NCBI GenBank assembly: GCA_037953745.1
Contig: JBAKBP010001389.1
Location: 1 to 64,000, forward strand
Direction of reading: 5' to 3'
Length of the DNA stretch: 64,000 bases
Source of the DNA: Lithodes maja
Taxonomy: Eukaryota > Arthropoda > Malacostraca > Decapoda > Lithodidae
In this document: positions 1-10,569 of the stretch, piece after piece
How positions within the stretch are numbered: position 1 is the first letter of the stretch
Layout of the letters: every line of letters starts with the position of its first letter
Made by a program: the position numbers and the translations under genes
The notes under the pieces: model-generated
What the model saw: the letters and a program-made list of their open reading frames with translations, nothing else
Databases searched by the model: none
Told to the model about the DNA's origin: nothing

Positions 1-47
1 GCAAGTTCCAGGCTATAAGGAAGTTGGAGCCCTACACATCGACATTA

Positions 48-445
48 AGGGAGCTCACCTCGTATTTTTGTGTCTCTTTCTCTCCCTCTCTCTTTGGCTT
101 GTATCCATTGGGCCCCATTCAGCCTACTGTTTTAAGACGTTTACCCCCATCAAGGTGTCAATATTTTCCTGGCGAGCGGTAGCGAGCCAGCATATATATA
201 TTTTTGTTATGACAGCAAGCTAAATTTGTACATTTTTCGATAGAAAAATGTCTCCGGCAAAGCCGGATTTCTCCTATCAATGCTGGCTCGCTATCGCTAC
301 AAAGGAAGATATCGACACCTGGATGGGGATAAACGTCTTAAAATAGTTAGCTGAATGGGGCCGAATGGATACAAGCTAGGGAAAGAGAGAAAAGGAGAGA
401 AATAAAAAAAAGAAAAAAAGTGACCCCCCTTAAACAAGAATGCAA
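48..445 (+). mobile_element. Foldback element FB-1, copy 1
   Basis: Non-coding element built as two inverted arms. The left arm has a TTAAGACGTTTACCCCCATC-type unit and the core GGCGAGCGGTAGCGAGCC (about 171-188). The right arm repeats these in reverse complement (GGCTCGCTATCGCT near 285). A central piece carries TTTTTCGATAGAAAAATG and CCGGCAAAGCCGG palindromes. It is closely matched by the copy at 3058-3461, which shares both borders (GGGAGC on the left, GTGACCCCCC on the right). Probably a non-autonomous DNA transposon; the family is unidentified. Confidence 0.7.
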
Positions 446-540
446 TAATTATGTAGGTTTCTGATGGATAGGAAGTGCCACCTGGGAGGGAGGGTGGAGG
501 GGGGGGGGGGTGACGGAAAGGAGATAATGTAGGTACACAA

Positions 541-1440
541 GCAAATGGAGAGATGGAAGGAGGAAAGTAGTCAATGAATAAGACACAAGGAGATGGAGGA
601 AGTCTAGAGGGAAGGAAGTAATTAATGGAACAACACAGAACGATTGAGGAAAGTAAAGATGGAAGGAAGTAGTTAATGGAACAACACAGCGAGATGAAGG
701 AAAGTATAGATGGAAGGAAGTAATTAATGGAACAACACAGCGAGATGAAGGAAAGTAGAGATGGAAGGAAGTAATTAATGGAACAACACAGCGAGATGAA
801 GGAAAGTGTAGATGGAAGGAAGTAATTAATAGAACAACACAGAGATGAAGGAAAGTAGAGATGGAACTAATTAATGGAACAACACAGAGATGAAGGAAAG
901 TAGAGATGGAAGGAAGTAATTAATGGAACAACACAGCGAGACGAAGGAAAGTAGAGATGGAAGGAAGTAATTGATGGAACAACACAGAGAGATGAAGGAA
1001 AGTAGAGATGGAAGGAAGTAATTAATGGAACAACACAGAGAGATGAAGGAAAGTAGAGATGGAAGGAAGTAGTTAATGGAACAACACAGAGAGATGAAGG
1101 AAAGTAGAGATGGAAGGAAGTAATTAATGGAACAACACAGCGAGATGAAGGAAAGTATAGATGGAAGGAAATAATTAATGGAACAAAACAGAGGGATGGA
1201 GGAAAGTATAGATGGAAGGAAGTAATTAATGGAACAAAACAGAACGATTGAGGAAAGTAGAGATGGAAGGAAGTAATAAATGAAACAAGGCAGAGAGATG
1301 GAGGAAAGTAGAGAAGGAGGTAGTATAGATGGAAGGAAGTAGTAATTAATGGAACAAGACAGGAGGATAGAGGAAAGTAGATGGAGGGAAGTAGAAAACA
1401 GAGAGATGGAGGAAGATGGATGGAAGGTGCCAGAAAGTAG
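541..1440 (+). repeat. 51-bp purine-rich minisatellite, about 16 copies
   Basis: Tandem array with a unit of about 51 bp containing GATGGAAGGAAGTAATTAAT and GGAACAACACAGCGAGATG, degenerating at both ends. Because 51 is divisible by 3, long open frames run through it on the minus strand and encode a 17-residue repeat (FHLYFPSSL...). These are by-products of the array, not genes. Confidence 0.9.
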
Positions 1441-1795
1441 TAGGGTAGTAGAGGAGGAGGAGTAGGAGGGTGCCAGAGTGCCATTAGCAGAGTTGACAAA
1501 TATCAACAGCCGGTGTTGTAGGGGGTAGCTGTAGAAGGGAGAGAGACAGCCACGGTTATCATGAGAGAGAAAAAAAAGTGAGAGAGAGATATAAAATGAG
1601 TGTGGGAGGAGGTAATCATTAGGTGATAGATGAGTAATTGAAACGAAAGGAATTGGATAGAGAGCACTATAGAAAATAATCTGTGTGTGTGTGTGTGAGT
1701 GTGTGAAAGAGAGAGAGAGAGAGTGTGTGTGTGTGTGTGAGTGAGTGTGAGAGAGAGGCGTCTACTTTGATGTCATTTCGTTTGCTTATCTACTC
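1441..1795 (+). repeat. GA/GT-rich low-complexity tract
   Basis: Degenerate purine-rich tail of the minisatellite followed by interrupted (GT)n and (GA)n runs at about 1682-1756. No gene is seen. Confidence 0.8.
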
Positions 1796-1856
1796 TTGTT
1801 ATTTGTTGATGTAGTTTTAGCTTTATGTACCACTTCACGTAGTGTTGTTCTTTTAA

Positions 1857-2007
1857 CGCTTTCTTCTTTATATCTACCCTTTCCTCTATATCTACCCTTT
1901 CCTCTTTATATCTACCATTTCCTCTTTATATCTACCCTTTCCTCTTTATATCTACCCTTTCCTCTTTATATCTACCCTTTCCTCTTTATATCTACCCTTT
2001 CCTCTTT
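1857..2007 (+). repeat. 20-bp pyrimidine-rich minisatellite
   Basis: About seven tandem copies of a 20-bp unit, TATATCTACCCTTTCCTCTT, with small length changes. The open frame across it encodes only LPFPLYIY-type repeats and is not a gene. Confidence 0.85.
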
Positions 2008-2374
2008 TCCACTACACTATTCCTTTCGTTACTTTTCTCTTTTTATCCCCGTCCTCCCTGCCTTCTCTTGTTTTCATAATAAATCCTTCTTTTTGTTATT
2101 TCCTATATAATCTTTGTTGTTCCTCATTTTACTAACCTTTATCCACCTTGAACCTATATTATCATATTTGTAAACCTTCACTCCTTAATGTTTCTTTATT
2201 TCGGTTGCAGTTCTCTTTTATAGTTTTCTGTCTCTGCTATTAAATGTGTGCTTTAATTTGACAGTGCTTATTCATCACGTAAGTTCTCTCTCTTGTTCTA
2301 TCCCTTTTATTTTTAATTATTGTATTGTGCTACTCTGCCTTGATATCCATCGTCTCTCATCGTAACCCTTGGCC
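2008..2374. other. No gene seen
   Basis: T-rich single-copy-looking sequence between a minisatellite and a MITE. No coding, RNA or repeat signal was recognised. Confidence 0.6.
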
Positions 2375-2578
2375 TAAAGCCGGCACCACACGAGCAGCTT
2401 TTCGAGCAATTAAGGTCTGGCAGCTTCAAAAATGAAATTTTATTAGAATGCAACCGCCTAACATACTCTACTTTCAGTCTAGTTACCGATATCAGTGCAA
2501 AAAAGTCCCGAAATATAATGAGAACAAAATTGCTCATGGCAAATTGACGGAAAAATCGCTCGTGTGACAGCGGCTTTA
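2375..2578 (+). mobile_element. MITE, family M, copy 1
   Basis: 204-bp element with terminal inverted repeats: the left end TAAAGCCGGCACCACACGAGC matches the reverse complement of the right end, GCTCGTGTGACAGCGGCTTTA, with a few mismatches. The minus-strand open frame inside has no recognisable domain. A second, truncated copy starts at 13789. The transposase superfamily is unknown to me; the family TIR consensus is close to TAAAGCCGGTGTCACACGAG. Confidence 0.75.
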
Positions 2579-3057
2579 CAGTGTGTTCCTCTTACACTGA
2601 ATTTAAACGACGGCTTGTCTGTAGTTGACCTTTTCCATAGTTCTTCGCTTCTTTAGCTTCATTAATCTCTTGCGGATTTGACAGATAAATTTTTTAATTG
2701 CTTATGGAAATTACAAAGGTAAAGACTGTCTCAATGATTTCTCTGAATTCCATATATCCATCACAATCTGAATAAAAAGTATATTACTAGCTAGCAAATA
2801 TGACTAAAGTGCGCCATCGTATCCCGCAAGCATTAATAGTGTTCTTCTATTTACCCCCCCATATCGTCCTCTTCCCAAAACCTTTCTAATTTCAATCTCC
2901 TATCTCATTTCGCTTCAATCCGATTATCCCTTATTTTCCAAACACCATTGAGATGTTGTAGTCTCTTTTACCGTTAGCCCCATCAACATTGCTCTGCTTG
3001 CCTTGATCTTCCCCTCCGGTCTCCCACTTCCTTTTCCACCTCTTTCTCAGTTGACTT
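2579..3057. other. No gene seen
   Basis: AT-rich sequence. The stretch at 2690-2790 (AAAGACTGTCTCAATGA and flanks) resembles the interior of the P2 MITE family at 11580-11690, so it may be an old fragment. Nothing else is supported. Confidence 0.5.
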
Positions 3058-3461
3058 ATGGGAGCCCACCTCGTTTTTTTTTCTCTTTCTCTCCCTCTCT
3101 CTTTGGCTTGTATCCATTCGGCCCCATTCAGCCTACTGTTTTAAGACGTTTACCCCCATCCAGGTGTCAATATTTTCCTGGCGAGCGGTAGCGAGCCAGC
3201 ATATATATATTTTTGTTTTGACAGCAAGCTAAATGTGTACGTTTTTCGATAGAACAATGTCTCCGGCGAAGCCGGATTTCTCCATACAATGGTGGCTCGC
3301 TATCGCTCGCCAGGAACAAAATCAACACCTGGATGGGGATAAACGTTTTAAAACAGTTGGCTGAATGGGGCCGAATGGATACAAGCCAGGGAAAGAGAGA
3401 AAAGGAGAGAAAGATAAAAAAAAAACCGGTGACCCCCCATCAACACGAATAAGCTCCCTAA
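3058..3461 (+). mobile_element. Foldback element FB-1, copy 2
   Basis: Near duplicate of the element at 48-445 with the same head-to-head arms. The left core is GGCGAGCGGTAGCGAGCC at 3180-3197 and its reverse complement GGCTCGCTATCGCTCGCC lies at 3294-3311. Ends read GGGAGCCCACC on the left and AATAAGCTCCCT on the right. No coding capacity. Confidence 0.75.
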
Positions 3462-3591
3462 ACACAACCCCTGTCTCGTCACCTGGCACCCTGTGGTTTG
3501 TTGGTCCACAGGAAATGGACCAAAGTGTGGATTAAGGGAACATCACCTTGAATAATCCGTCAGGTGAAGGTGCTATCCATCATTTTACTAC

Positions 3592-3960
3592 TGATCCTTG
3601 TCCACTTCCTTCTTCTCCTCCTCCTATTCCTCTTTCTTCTTCACCTCCTTTACCATCTCCTTCTTCTACTACTCCTCCTCCTCCTCCTCCTTCACCTTCA
3701 TCTACTCCTCGTCCTTCTCCTCCGCTTGCTTCTTCTCCTCCTACTCCTCTTTCTTCTTCACCTCCTTTACCATCTCCTTCTTCTACTCCTCCTCCTTCAC
3801 CTTCATCTATTCCTCGTCCTTCTCCTCCTCTTGCTTCTCCTCCTCCTACTCCTCTTTCTTCTTCACCTCCATTACCAACTCCTTCTTCTACTACTCTTCC
3901 TCTTCCTCCTTCATCTACTCGTCGTCCTTCTCCTCCTCCTCGGTCTGATCCTCCCTTGCA
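3592..3960 (+). repeat. Pyrimidine triplet-rich repeat (TCC/TTC)
   Basis: Imperfect CTC/TTC/CCT triplets organised as a higher-order repeat of about 105-117 bp; the phrase CCTCTTTCTTCTTCACCTCC recurs near 3629, 3746 and 3851. All three plus-strand frames stay open because of base composition and encode Pro/Ser-, Leu- or Phe/Ser-rich strings. Not taken as a gene. Confidence 0.85.
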
Positions 3961-4059
3961 ATTCTTCCCTCTTTCCTGGGACCCTCTACCTCCTCATTCA
4001 TGTATCTGTTCTTCCCTATGTTACATCTATCAACTAAATATTTATTTTTTATCTATGTA

Positions 4060-4345
4060 TACCACCTCTACTGTAAGTAGGGTACGTGGTACCCGTCTTC
4101 CAACACAATTCCACCCCTACTCTGTGCAACTCTCCAACCCAAGAGTGATACGTTACTCTGTCTTTCTTCTATTCAACAGCTGAGCTCTGGAATTCTCTCC
4201 CAGAATCAGTCTTTCCCTCCTCCTATGACTTAAATTGCTTCAAACTCCGTGTGTCCAGGCATTTTGGCTCGAACGTCCCTTGATTTAGGCCCTGTCACTC
4301 TTTCAACTATGGGGGAGGCACTTGCTACAGGCAGTTCTGCTATTT
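4060..4345 (+). mobile_element. Jk-2 LINE, 3' end fragment
   Basis: Matches the C-terminal coding end and 3' UTR of the minus-strand LINE at 50043-52030. Shared are GTACGTGGTACCCGTCTT, the stretch encoding ...AELWNSL..., and the 3' UTR phrase CTTTCAACTATGGGGGAGGC. It is 5'-truncated, as is usual for LINE copies, and no poly(A) remains. Confidence 0.85.
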
Positions 4346-5799
4346 GGGCTATAAATGGTAACTTGGCTGGGTGATTAGGGCGAGGTGGGTTGAGTCACAC
4401 AATATAGTGAGTGATCAGATGTTATAATTTGGTGCTCTGAAAATGGGGATGGGGGAGGGGGGTCAGTGTGCTCATGCACGAATGAGTGCATGGAAGTTTG
4501 TCTACCATTTTATGTGTCTTTATGTTTGTGTTCGCGTGCACGCATGTGTATGTATTTAATTGTACCTTCTATTTCATCTGTATAATATGTTATTATGTGT
4601 GTGTGTGCGCGCGTGTGTGTGTGCGCCTCACCCCCCCCCCCCCCTCCCCCCCGTGCGTCCGTCCGTCCGTCCCTCCCAGCTTCTGTTCGCACCATATCCG
4701 GCTATTATAGATGGAAGGTTATATGCCTGTCTGTCAGCCATTGTATCTTGTACGTCTACTTTGTCAATTTATGTATGTTTGTGTATCATTGATGTAGATT
4801 GATTATCATTCTTCTTGTGATTATTATTATTAGTAGTAGTAGTGTTATTCTTAGTATTAAAAATTTGTATTACTTATATTATTATATAATATACTGTATA
4901 TATATTATATATATATTATTGGTTTTCTTCTATTCAATCTGTCCTACTGCAGAATGTTTATCATTCCAAGATCTACACATTTTTCTTACCTGGGTCGAAA
5001 ACAAAGGTCACATAATGGGTGTCGAGGCTATTTTCTGAATTCGTTTGTTTCTAAAGGTAAGACAATAAATATTTCCCATCGTACGTCATGAGAAAGTTCT
5101 ACGACACATTCTGCCAACCTTTATTGATATACAGGGATTCGCAATAGCATTATCTCACTCACGATAGCAGTCTTCGATTTCGTTATTACTAAATTTGTTT
5201 TTTAATAATTGAATAGTTTCCATGAATTTGCAAAGAAAAACATGTCAGCGGGAATTTGAAGCAGGTATCGCGTGCAGAGTACGTAGTTTAGTTTGAAAAC
5301 ATGCCAATTGTCTTGTACGTTTTCTGATTAGTAATGTTCAGGATATATTGAGTGTTATGTTCAGTCTTGGAATGCCTAGCAATTTAATGCGATATTACAG
5401 AGGTTCATGACATCAGGTCTGCGGAACACGAAACCGCAGATCAATTACCCCTTGCCAGTTCGGCTTTTAAGGAAGGACAAACTGGAAACATCTATTTTTA
5501 TCAGAAATACGTAATTATGTGGGGTTTTGATGGATGAAATATTATTTTAGTGTGAGAAAATGTTTGTACCTGTATGTGTGGAAGGTATTGCAAACGTATA
5601 GTTAGTATGTACCCGGCTTCGAATTCCGCTATGTCAATGGGAAGATATTATTGGGACGGAATTTTCGCTGTACCTAGTATCAGTGCATTACCACAAAGCC
5701 CACCGAAACGGCAAATAAATACCCTCATTGTTCCCTGATTAAATAGCACTGTATGAATATTCCCATATTCAAAAATATGCTACAGGGGGACAATGCCTT
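4346..5799. other. No gene seen; simple repeats
   Basis: Contains a G-rich tract near 4443-4460, (TG)n plus a C-run at about 4593-4655, TCCG repeats near 4658 and AT-rich sequence at 4850-4925. From 4930 to 5790 I see only AT-rich non-coding DNA. Confidence 0.6.
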
Positions 5800-6030
5800 G
5801 TGAGTTCATTGCTCAATAGGTGGCGTTCTAAGAGTGAGGGTCAGAGTCTAGGAGATGAGACAGTGAAGCAGTGGAGCGAGGCAGCTTCAGATATGGAGCT
5901 GCTTCGAGCTATGAGTGAGCAACTAAGCCCTATGCATCCTGCGAAGGCAAGATGGCAGGGGCTGGTTGCAGCTAAAAGTGCTTCACATGTCTCACCCCTT
6001 AGACTGGAACGAGACCTCACTGTTCGATAA
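5800..6030 (+). other. Orphan open frame, 76 codons, unrecognised
   Basis: An open frame in locally more GC-balanced DNA reads ...LGDETVKQWSEAASDMEL... and ends at TAA. It has no ATG at its beginning, no recognised domain and no visible splice sites that I trust. It could be a decayed exon or a transposon scrap. Confidence 0.2.
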
Positions 6031-6101
6031 CGGTTGAATGTACAGTACAGGCTCTCAGCCTATGCCCGAGAGGGAGTAGATGGAATATAGAAAAACAAAA
6101 T

Positions 6102-6773
6102 CGCTTAAGGGGAAGCATTAGTTTATTTCTTTCATGTTTAGCGCCATTAGTTTTCAAATGTCAAGACTTTCGCCCATTTCTGTCAATATTATGAACTTTC
6201 GTGCCATATAGGTGTCGATCTTTTCCTGGCGAGCTATAGCGAGCCTGTACTTTTGGAGGAACTGGCGTTCAGCCTGTAATATTTGCTACCGAAAAATGTA
6301 CAAATTTATATCGAAGGGGGGTCTTTGGGATTTTTTTTTTAAAACTTGATAGAAGTTTAGGAAGCAAACTAAAACAAATATATATACCGGTAATAATAAC
6401 AAAATTAGATAGGCTATGAACAAAATAACGTCTCCTAAAGGGGAGATTTCTAGTTTGTTTCCTACTCTTCCAGCAATCTTAAAATTTCACCCCCTTGACC
6501 CCCTTTCAAGATAAATTTGTACATTTTTCGGTAGAAAAATGTCCCGGCCGAGGGCCGATTACTCTTAAATTACAGGCTCGCTATCGCTCGCCAGGATAAA
6601 ATCGACATCTAAATGGCACGAAAGGTCTTAAAATTGACAGAATGGGGCGAAAATTCTTAAAAATCACCAAACTAATGGGGAAAACGTCTTAAAATCTCAA
6701 AAGCAATGGGGCTAGACATGAGGGAGAAAGGGATCAAGAAAAAAGTCCCTCAAGTGGAAATCTCCCCTTAAGT
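6102..6773 (+). mobile_element. Foldback element FB-1, copy 3 (long form)
   Basis: Begins CTTAAGGGGAAGC and ends ATCTCCCCTTAAG, so the termini are inverted TTAAGGGGA repeats. Inside, the core at about 6228-6245 (GGCGAGCTATAGCGAGCC) is mirrored by GGCTCGCTATCGCTCGCC at about 6574-6591. Each arm is made of degenerate 31-32-bp units of the type CTTAAAATCGACAAACTAAT. No open frame of note. Confidence 0.75.
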
Positions 6774-6796
6774 AGCAATTTCTACAGCTTGGTCAA

Positions 6797-7009
6797 TTGT
6801 TGCCCTCTTGCACCCATCAGAGGCGGCCATTAGAGCGAGAGAAGGAAGCTCCCATCAAGCAACACCCATCATTTCCATCCCTTCAGAACCCGGTGGACAT
6901 TATCGTACAGTCTCGCCCGTCTAAATTCGCCACCCGTCAGTTGTTCGACCGTCAATTGTCACCCGTCAGACTTGGCTGCTCGTGCATTCACTTGTCAACA
7001 GGATTATGA
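6797..7009 (+). other. Unsupported open frame
   Basis: Seventy-codon frame with no recognised domain. It contains a short direct repeat (CACCCGTCAG twice). Followed by a T-run at about 7058-7082. Probably non-coding. Confidence 0.15.
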
Positions 7010-7057
7010 GTGGTACTCTACTTGGTCCAAGGTCATCCCATTAGTGTCTGTAACCTC

Positions 7058-7089
<32 letters not shown>

Positions 7090-7094
7090 CATTA

Positions 7095-7206
7095 ACGGTG
7101 CTGTCCTTTTAACTTTACTTTGGTTACTATTAGATGATCATATTCAGTTTCAAAAATTCTTTCGGCAATTAACAGGCTTCGAACTATATCACTGAACTAT
7201 TTTTAC
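7095..7206. mobile_element. P2-family MITE remnant
   Basis: Sequence GTGCTGTCCTTTTAAC...CAATTAACAGGCTTCGAAC parallels 17262-17400 (GTGCCGTCCTTTTAGC...CAATTAACACGCTTCGAAC). Both appear to be decayed members of the TTAA-ended P2 group seen intact at 15475-15692. Confidence 0.45.
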
Positions 7207-7520
7207 TACCACCTCCTTCCTATACCGGTACGTAGGGTACATAGTACCCATATTGCAACACAATCCCACCCATTCTCTGTACAACTCAAGAGTGAAACGA
7301 TACTCCCAATCTTTCTTCTATTCAACAGCTGAGCTCTGGAACTCTCTCCCTTAATCCATCTTTCTCTCATCTTATGACTTAAATTGTTTCAAACTCCGTG
7401 TGTCCAGACATTTTGGCTCGAATATTCCTTAATTTTGGCCCTCTCACTCTTTCAACTCTGGGGGAGGCACTCGTCACAGGCAGTTTTGCCTTTTGTCTCC
7501 CTCATCCACATAGACAAAAC
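7207..7520 (+). mobile_element. Jk-2 LINE, 3' end fragment
   Basis: Second 5'-truncated plus-strand copy of the Jk-2 3' end. It carries TACGTAGGGTACATAGTACC, the AGCTGAGCTCTGGAACTCTC motif and the 3' UTR ending in CTCATCCACATAG followed by an A-rich tail. More diverged than the 4060 copy. Confidence 0.8.
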
Positions 7521-7622
7521 AAAATTGGTGTAATTTCAATGAGTAGTACTGGAACATTATTACAGTACTCTCATGGCAATAACATCAACTAGCTTGTCCT
7601 GCTGACTAGCTAGGATTACGGT

Positions 7623-7765
7623 GAATCTATTGTAAAGGGTACCTTGACAATAATCTATTGTAAAGGGTACCTTGACAATAATCTATTGTAAAGGGTACCT
7701 TGACAATAATCTATTGTAAAGGGTACCTTGACAATAATCTATTGTAAAGGGTACCTTGACAATAA
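7623..7765 (+). repeat. 28-bp minisatellite, five copies
   Basis: Five essentially identical tandem copies of the 28-bp unit CTTGACAATAATCTATTG + TAAAGGGTAC. The unit contains the palindrome ACAATA-ATC-TATTGT and shares CTTGACAATAATCT with the terminal repeat of MITE S1 at 18545. Near-perfect identity suggests recent expansion. Confidence 0.9.
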
Positions 7766-7816
7766 TGGGCATAGTCAAAACTGCGGTCTCAAGTCGGTCG
7801 TCAAATTTTGTACGTA

Positions 7817-8182
7817 TTAAGGGGAGATGGTTCACTTTTTGGTCGATTTCAGTAATTAATTAATTATTGTTTTAGTTTCCTCCCTAGACCTCCATCAAAC
7901 TTAAAACAAACATCCATTAGATTCCCCTTCTAGATTAAATATGTACATTTTTCGGTAGAAAAATGGCCAGTTCTTCCAAAATTACAGGCTCACTATCGCT
8001 CGCCAGGAAAAATATCGACACTTAAATAGCACGAAAGGGCAGTAGGTCTTAAAATCGACAAACTAATGGGGCAAGCATCTTAAAATCTGAAAACTAATGG
8101 AGGAAGCATCTTAAAATCTGATAACTAATGGAGCTAAACATGAAGGAGAAAGGGATCTAGAAAAACGACCCATCGCCCCTTA
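7817..8182 (+). mobile_element. Foldback element FB-1, copy 4 (short form)
   Basis: Ends are inverted: TTAAGGGGAGATGG on the left, CCATCGCCCCTTAAG on the right. Interior order is CTAGACCTCCATCAA, TTTTTCGGTAGAAAAATGG, GGCTCACTATCGCTCGCC, then three tandem 31-bp units of CTTAAAATCTGAAAACTAAT type. No coding capacity. Confidence 0.75.
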
Positions 8183-8980
8183 AGATTTACGTCATACTAT
8201 TCGTGGGTCAAAGTCCGCCCTGTGCTATTTTTATCCTTTGCTTCCTATGCCGTGTATTCCTCAGGCATATTTCTTCGTCCTGCCTATTATCTGTTCTTGT
8301 AAAATCTCGCACATCAAACTGGTACTTCCGGTGGGGACGTCTAATGGGCCTCAATTTACAGCGGCGATTTTCAGCCAACCGGAACGGTGACAGGTCAGAA
8401 CATTACCACCAGCCGCTGTGACTTACAGCATGCATTATTCAAAGGACAGGATATATATGTATATGATTATAATATATAGACTATATATATATACTGTATA
8501 TATATATATATATATATATACAGAGAGAGAGATACTGTGTATATATTATAGTATAGTAAAGACATGTAACTGTTACTGCGAATATATTTTAGTAGGTGCT
8601 TAATACATAAATTTGCTTACGAGATAAGCAAGACAGAGAAAAGATGTTTGAAAGTGAAACTGGTAAGTAAGTAATTGTTGCTCTACTCTAAAATGCACTA
8701 ATGGTTCATTGGCAATATAGGCTATATGAATAATGCTAAGGCACAAGATATTCAATAGAAACTACTATGCAGGAAATGTAGATTTCTTTATAATTTAGAA
8801 ATTTCTTCTAATTTCATATTGAAATTTGGAGCAGAGGATGGCAAAATAATGTAGAAACTATTAGCATATAAGCATGGTTACTGTGCAATATGATTCTAGT
8901 TCCCACCTGGCAAGATTGATGACAAATGTATTCAAGTGCATTGTTATTGTAATTGTGATATTGAGAGGCCCTTCGTAGGC
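8183..8980. other. No gene seen; (AT)n tract
   Basis: Low-complexity (TA)n with a short GA run lies at about 8460-8545. The rest is AT-rich with no recognised feature. Confidence 0.6.
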
Positions 8981-9125
8981 TATGGAAAACAATTCGTACT
9001 CTGATTGAATGGGTTAAAGAGGTATGAAATAATTAGTGTATGTACTTTTTTGTTTCTTATGTGTATGAAGGAGACAAAAGGCAGGCTTGATTTTGCTGTT
9101 GATTTAAGGGGAGTGGTGTGTGTGT

Positions 9126-9126
<1 letters not shown>
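8981..9126 (+). repeat. 146-bp direct duplication, copy 1
   Basis: The segment beginning ATGGAAAACAATTCGTACTC and running to GGGGAGTGGTGTGTGTGTG is repeated almost identically at 10243-10388. This copy runs into (AAT)n, the other into (GT)n. The short open frame inside each copy is not a convincing gene. Confidence 0.9.

Positions 9127-9156
<30 letters not shown>
9127..9156 (+). repeat. (AAT)n microsatellite
   Basis: About nine AAT units directly after the duplicated segment. Confidence 0.9.
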
Positions 9157-9157
<1 letters not shown>

Positions 9158-9583
9158 CGGTTTATTAAAGAATGGCAGCCTCATGAGCTGAAAATACACA
9201 TTTTACAATTTAGTTGATGAACATGAGATGTACAGATATGAGGATGGTAAGCTTAGTTTACAAACAAAATAAATAAATAAATACAATAATGATGCATGTG
9301 CAGAATACAAATTATCATAAAATAACCATGAGAGTAAGTGATATACAGTACATATACACATTTATTTACTTACTCATATACAGAACATACGTATATACAC
9401 GTACGAGCGCACATACATATACATACATATATAGGAACATAAGAACATGCAGTAAGTGTGCACATGTCCGTATACACAAACGCTAACGTATGCACACAAA
9501 CATACATACATACAGAAACTGTTTTGGTATGGTCAGGGTAAAGAGGGTGCAGGTACTACAATGGGAGGTTAATCCTCGGTAGT

Positions 9584-9633
<50 letters not shown>

Positions 9634-10105
9634 CAGAAGGCGAAATATGGAAGAGCTGGGCGTTCTATTGTTAAGGGTGGAAATACATGGATGAAGATAC
9701 GCGAACACTTAATAATAGATAATGCTTATGCATAGATTTATAATCAGAAGTTGCGCTAGTGAGCAATATGTTCTCGCTCATATGTACGTATATTTACATA
9801 CATATGTGCATATGACCATATAAATACACGTACAGTACATATATATATTATATACCTTATATTCTCAACGGGGCTCGAACCATTGACAACACATACACAC
9901 AGACATACATATACATAAATATATGCACATTACATGCATATAAGCTCTTCTCTTATCCTACCTGATACTCTCAGCCGGGCTCGAACCACAAACAGTATAC
10001 ACTATAGACACATATATATATATACATAAATAACGCATACATACATACACATATACACACACATACATACACATATACTGCACATACATAGATACATATA
10101 TACAC
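9157..10105. other. Microsatellite-rich spacer
   Basis: ACATA/CATAC-rich sequence with (GT)n at 9590-9632. Two box-B-like words in reverse (GGGCTCGAACCA near 9879 and 9975) hint at old tRNA-derived SINE scraps on the minus strand. No gene. Confidence 0.5.
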
Positions 10106-10243
10106 ATACATAAACAAACAAGCAAATACATACATAATTATATTCTAATACACACACGCACACACACTTATGCATATAAGTGTGTGCGCGTGTGTGTATT
10201 AGAATATAATTATGTATGTATTTGCTTGAGTTTGTTTATGTAT
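10106..10243. repeat. Near-perfect inverted repeat, arms of about 65 bp
   Basis: The left arm starts ATACATAAACAAACAAGC and the right arm is its reverse complement, ending GCTTGAGTTTGTTTATGTAT. They meet at CTTATGCATATAAG around 10172. Differences are about a two-base indel and one or two mismatches. The right arm runs directly into the second copy of the 146-bp duplication. Confidence 0.9.
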
Positions 10244-10376
10244 ATGGAAAACAATTCGTACTCTGATTGAATGGGTTAAAGAGGTATGAAATAATTAGTG
10301 TATGTACTTTTTTGTTTCTTATGTGTATGAAGGAGACAAAAGGCAGGCTTGATTTTGCTGTTGATTTAAGGGGAGT

Positions 10377-10388
<12 letters not shown>
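10243..10388 (+). repeat. 146-bp direct duplication, copy 2
   Basis: Second copy of the 8981-9126 segment, followed by a long (GT)n run to about 10440. It abuts the inverted repeat at 10106-10243 without a spacer. Confidence 0.9.

Positions 10389-10440
<52 letters not shown>
10377..10440 (+). repeat. (GT)n microsatellite
   Basis: About 31 GT dinucleotides, essentially uninterrupted. Confidence 0.95.
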
Positions 10441-10443
<3 letters not shown>

Positions 10444-10569
10444 CAGTTACTTGTTCGTCAAGGGGAATCCACGCAATGCGAGCTAAGCTCATTATTATCG
10501 CGCCTCCTTAACTGGGAATGTATTGCGTGAAATGCATGTTAAGTGTTTTATGTATTGTTGGAATGGCTG

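Noticed and set aside
541..1440. CRISPR-like array
   Set aside because: Repeats are directly tandem with no unique spacers and the DNA is eukaryotic.
867..1506. Two minus-strand open frames of about 210 codons
   Set aside because: They are translations of the 51-bp minisatellite and carry only its 17-residue repeat.
3548..4183. Pro/Ser-rich open frame of 211 codons and two others in the remaining frames
   Set aside because: All three frames are open because of CTC/TTC triplets, and the end overlaps a LINE 3' fragment.
9005..9217. Repeated ORF starting MNGLKRYEIISVC as a gene family
   Set aside because: It is the 146-bp duplication running into different microsatellites; nothing supports translation.
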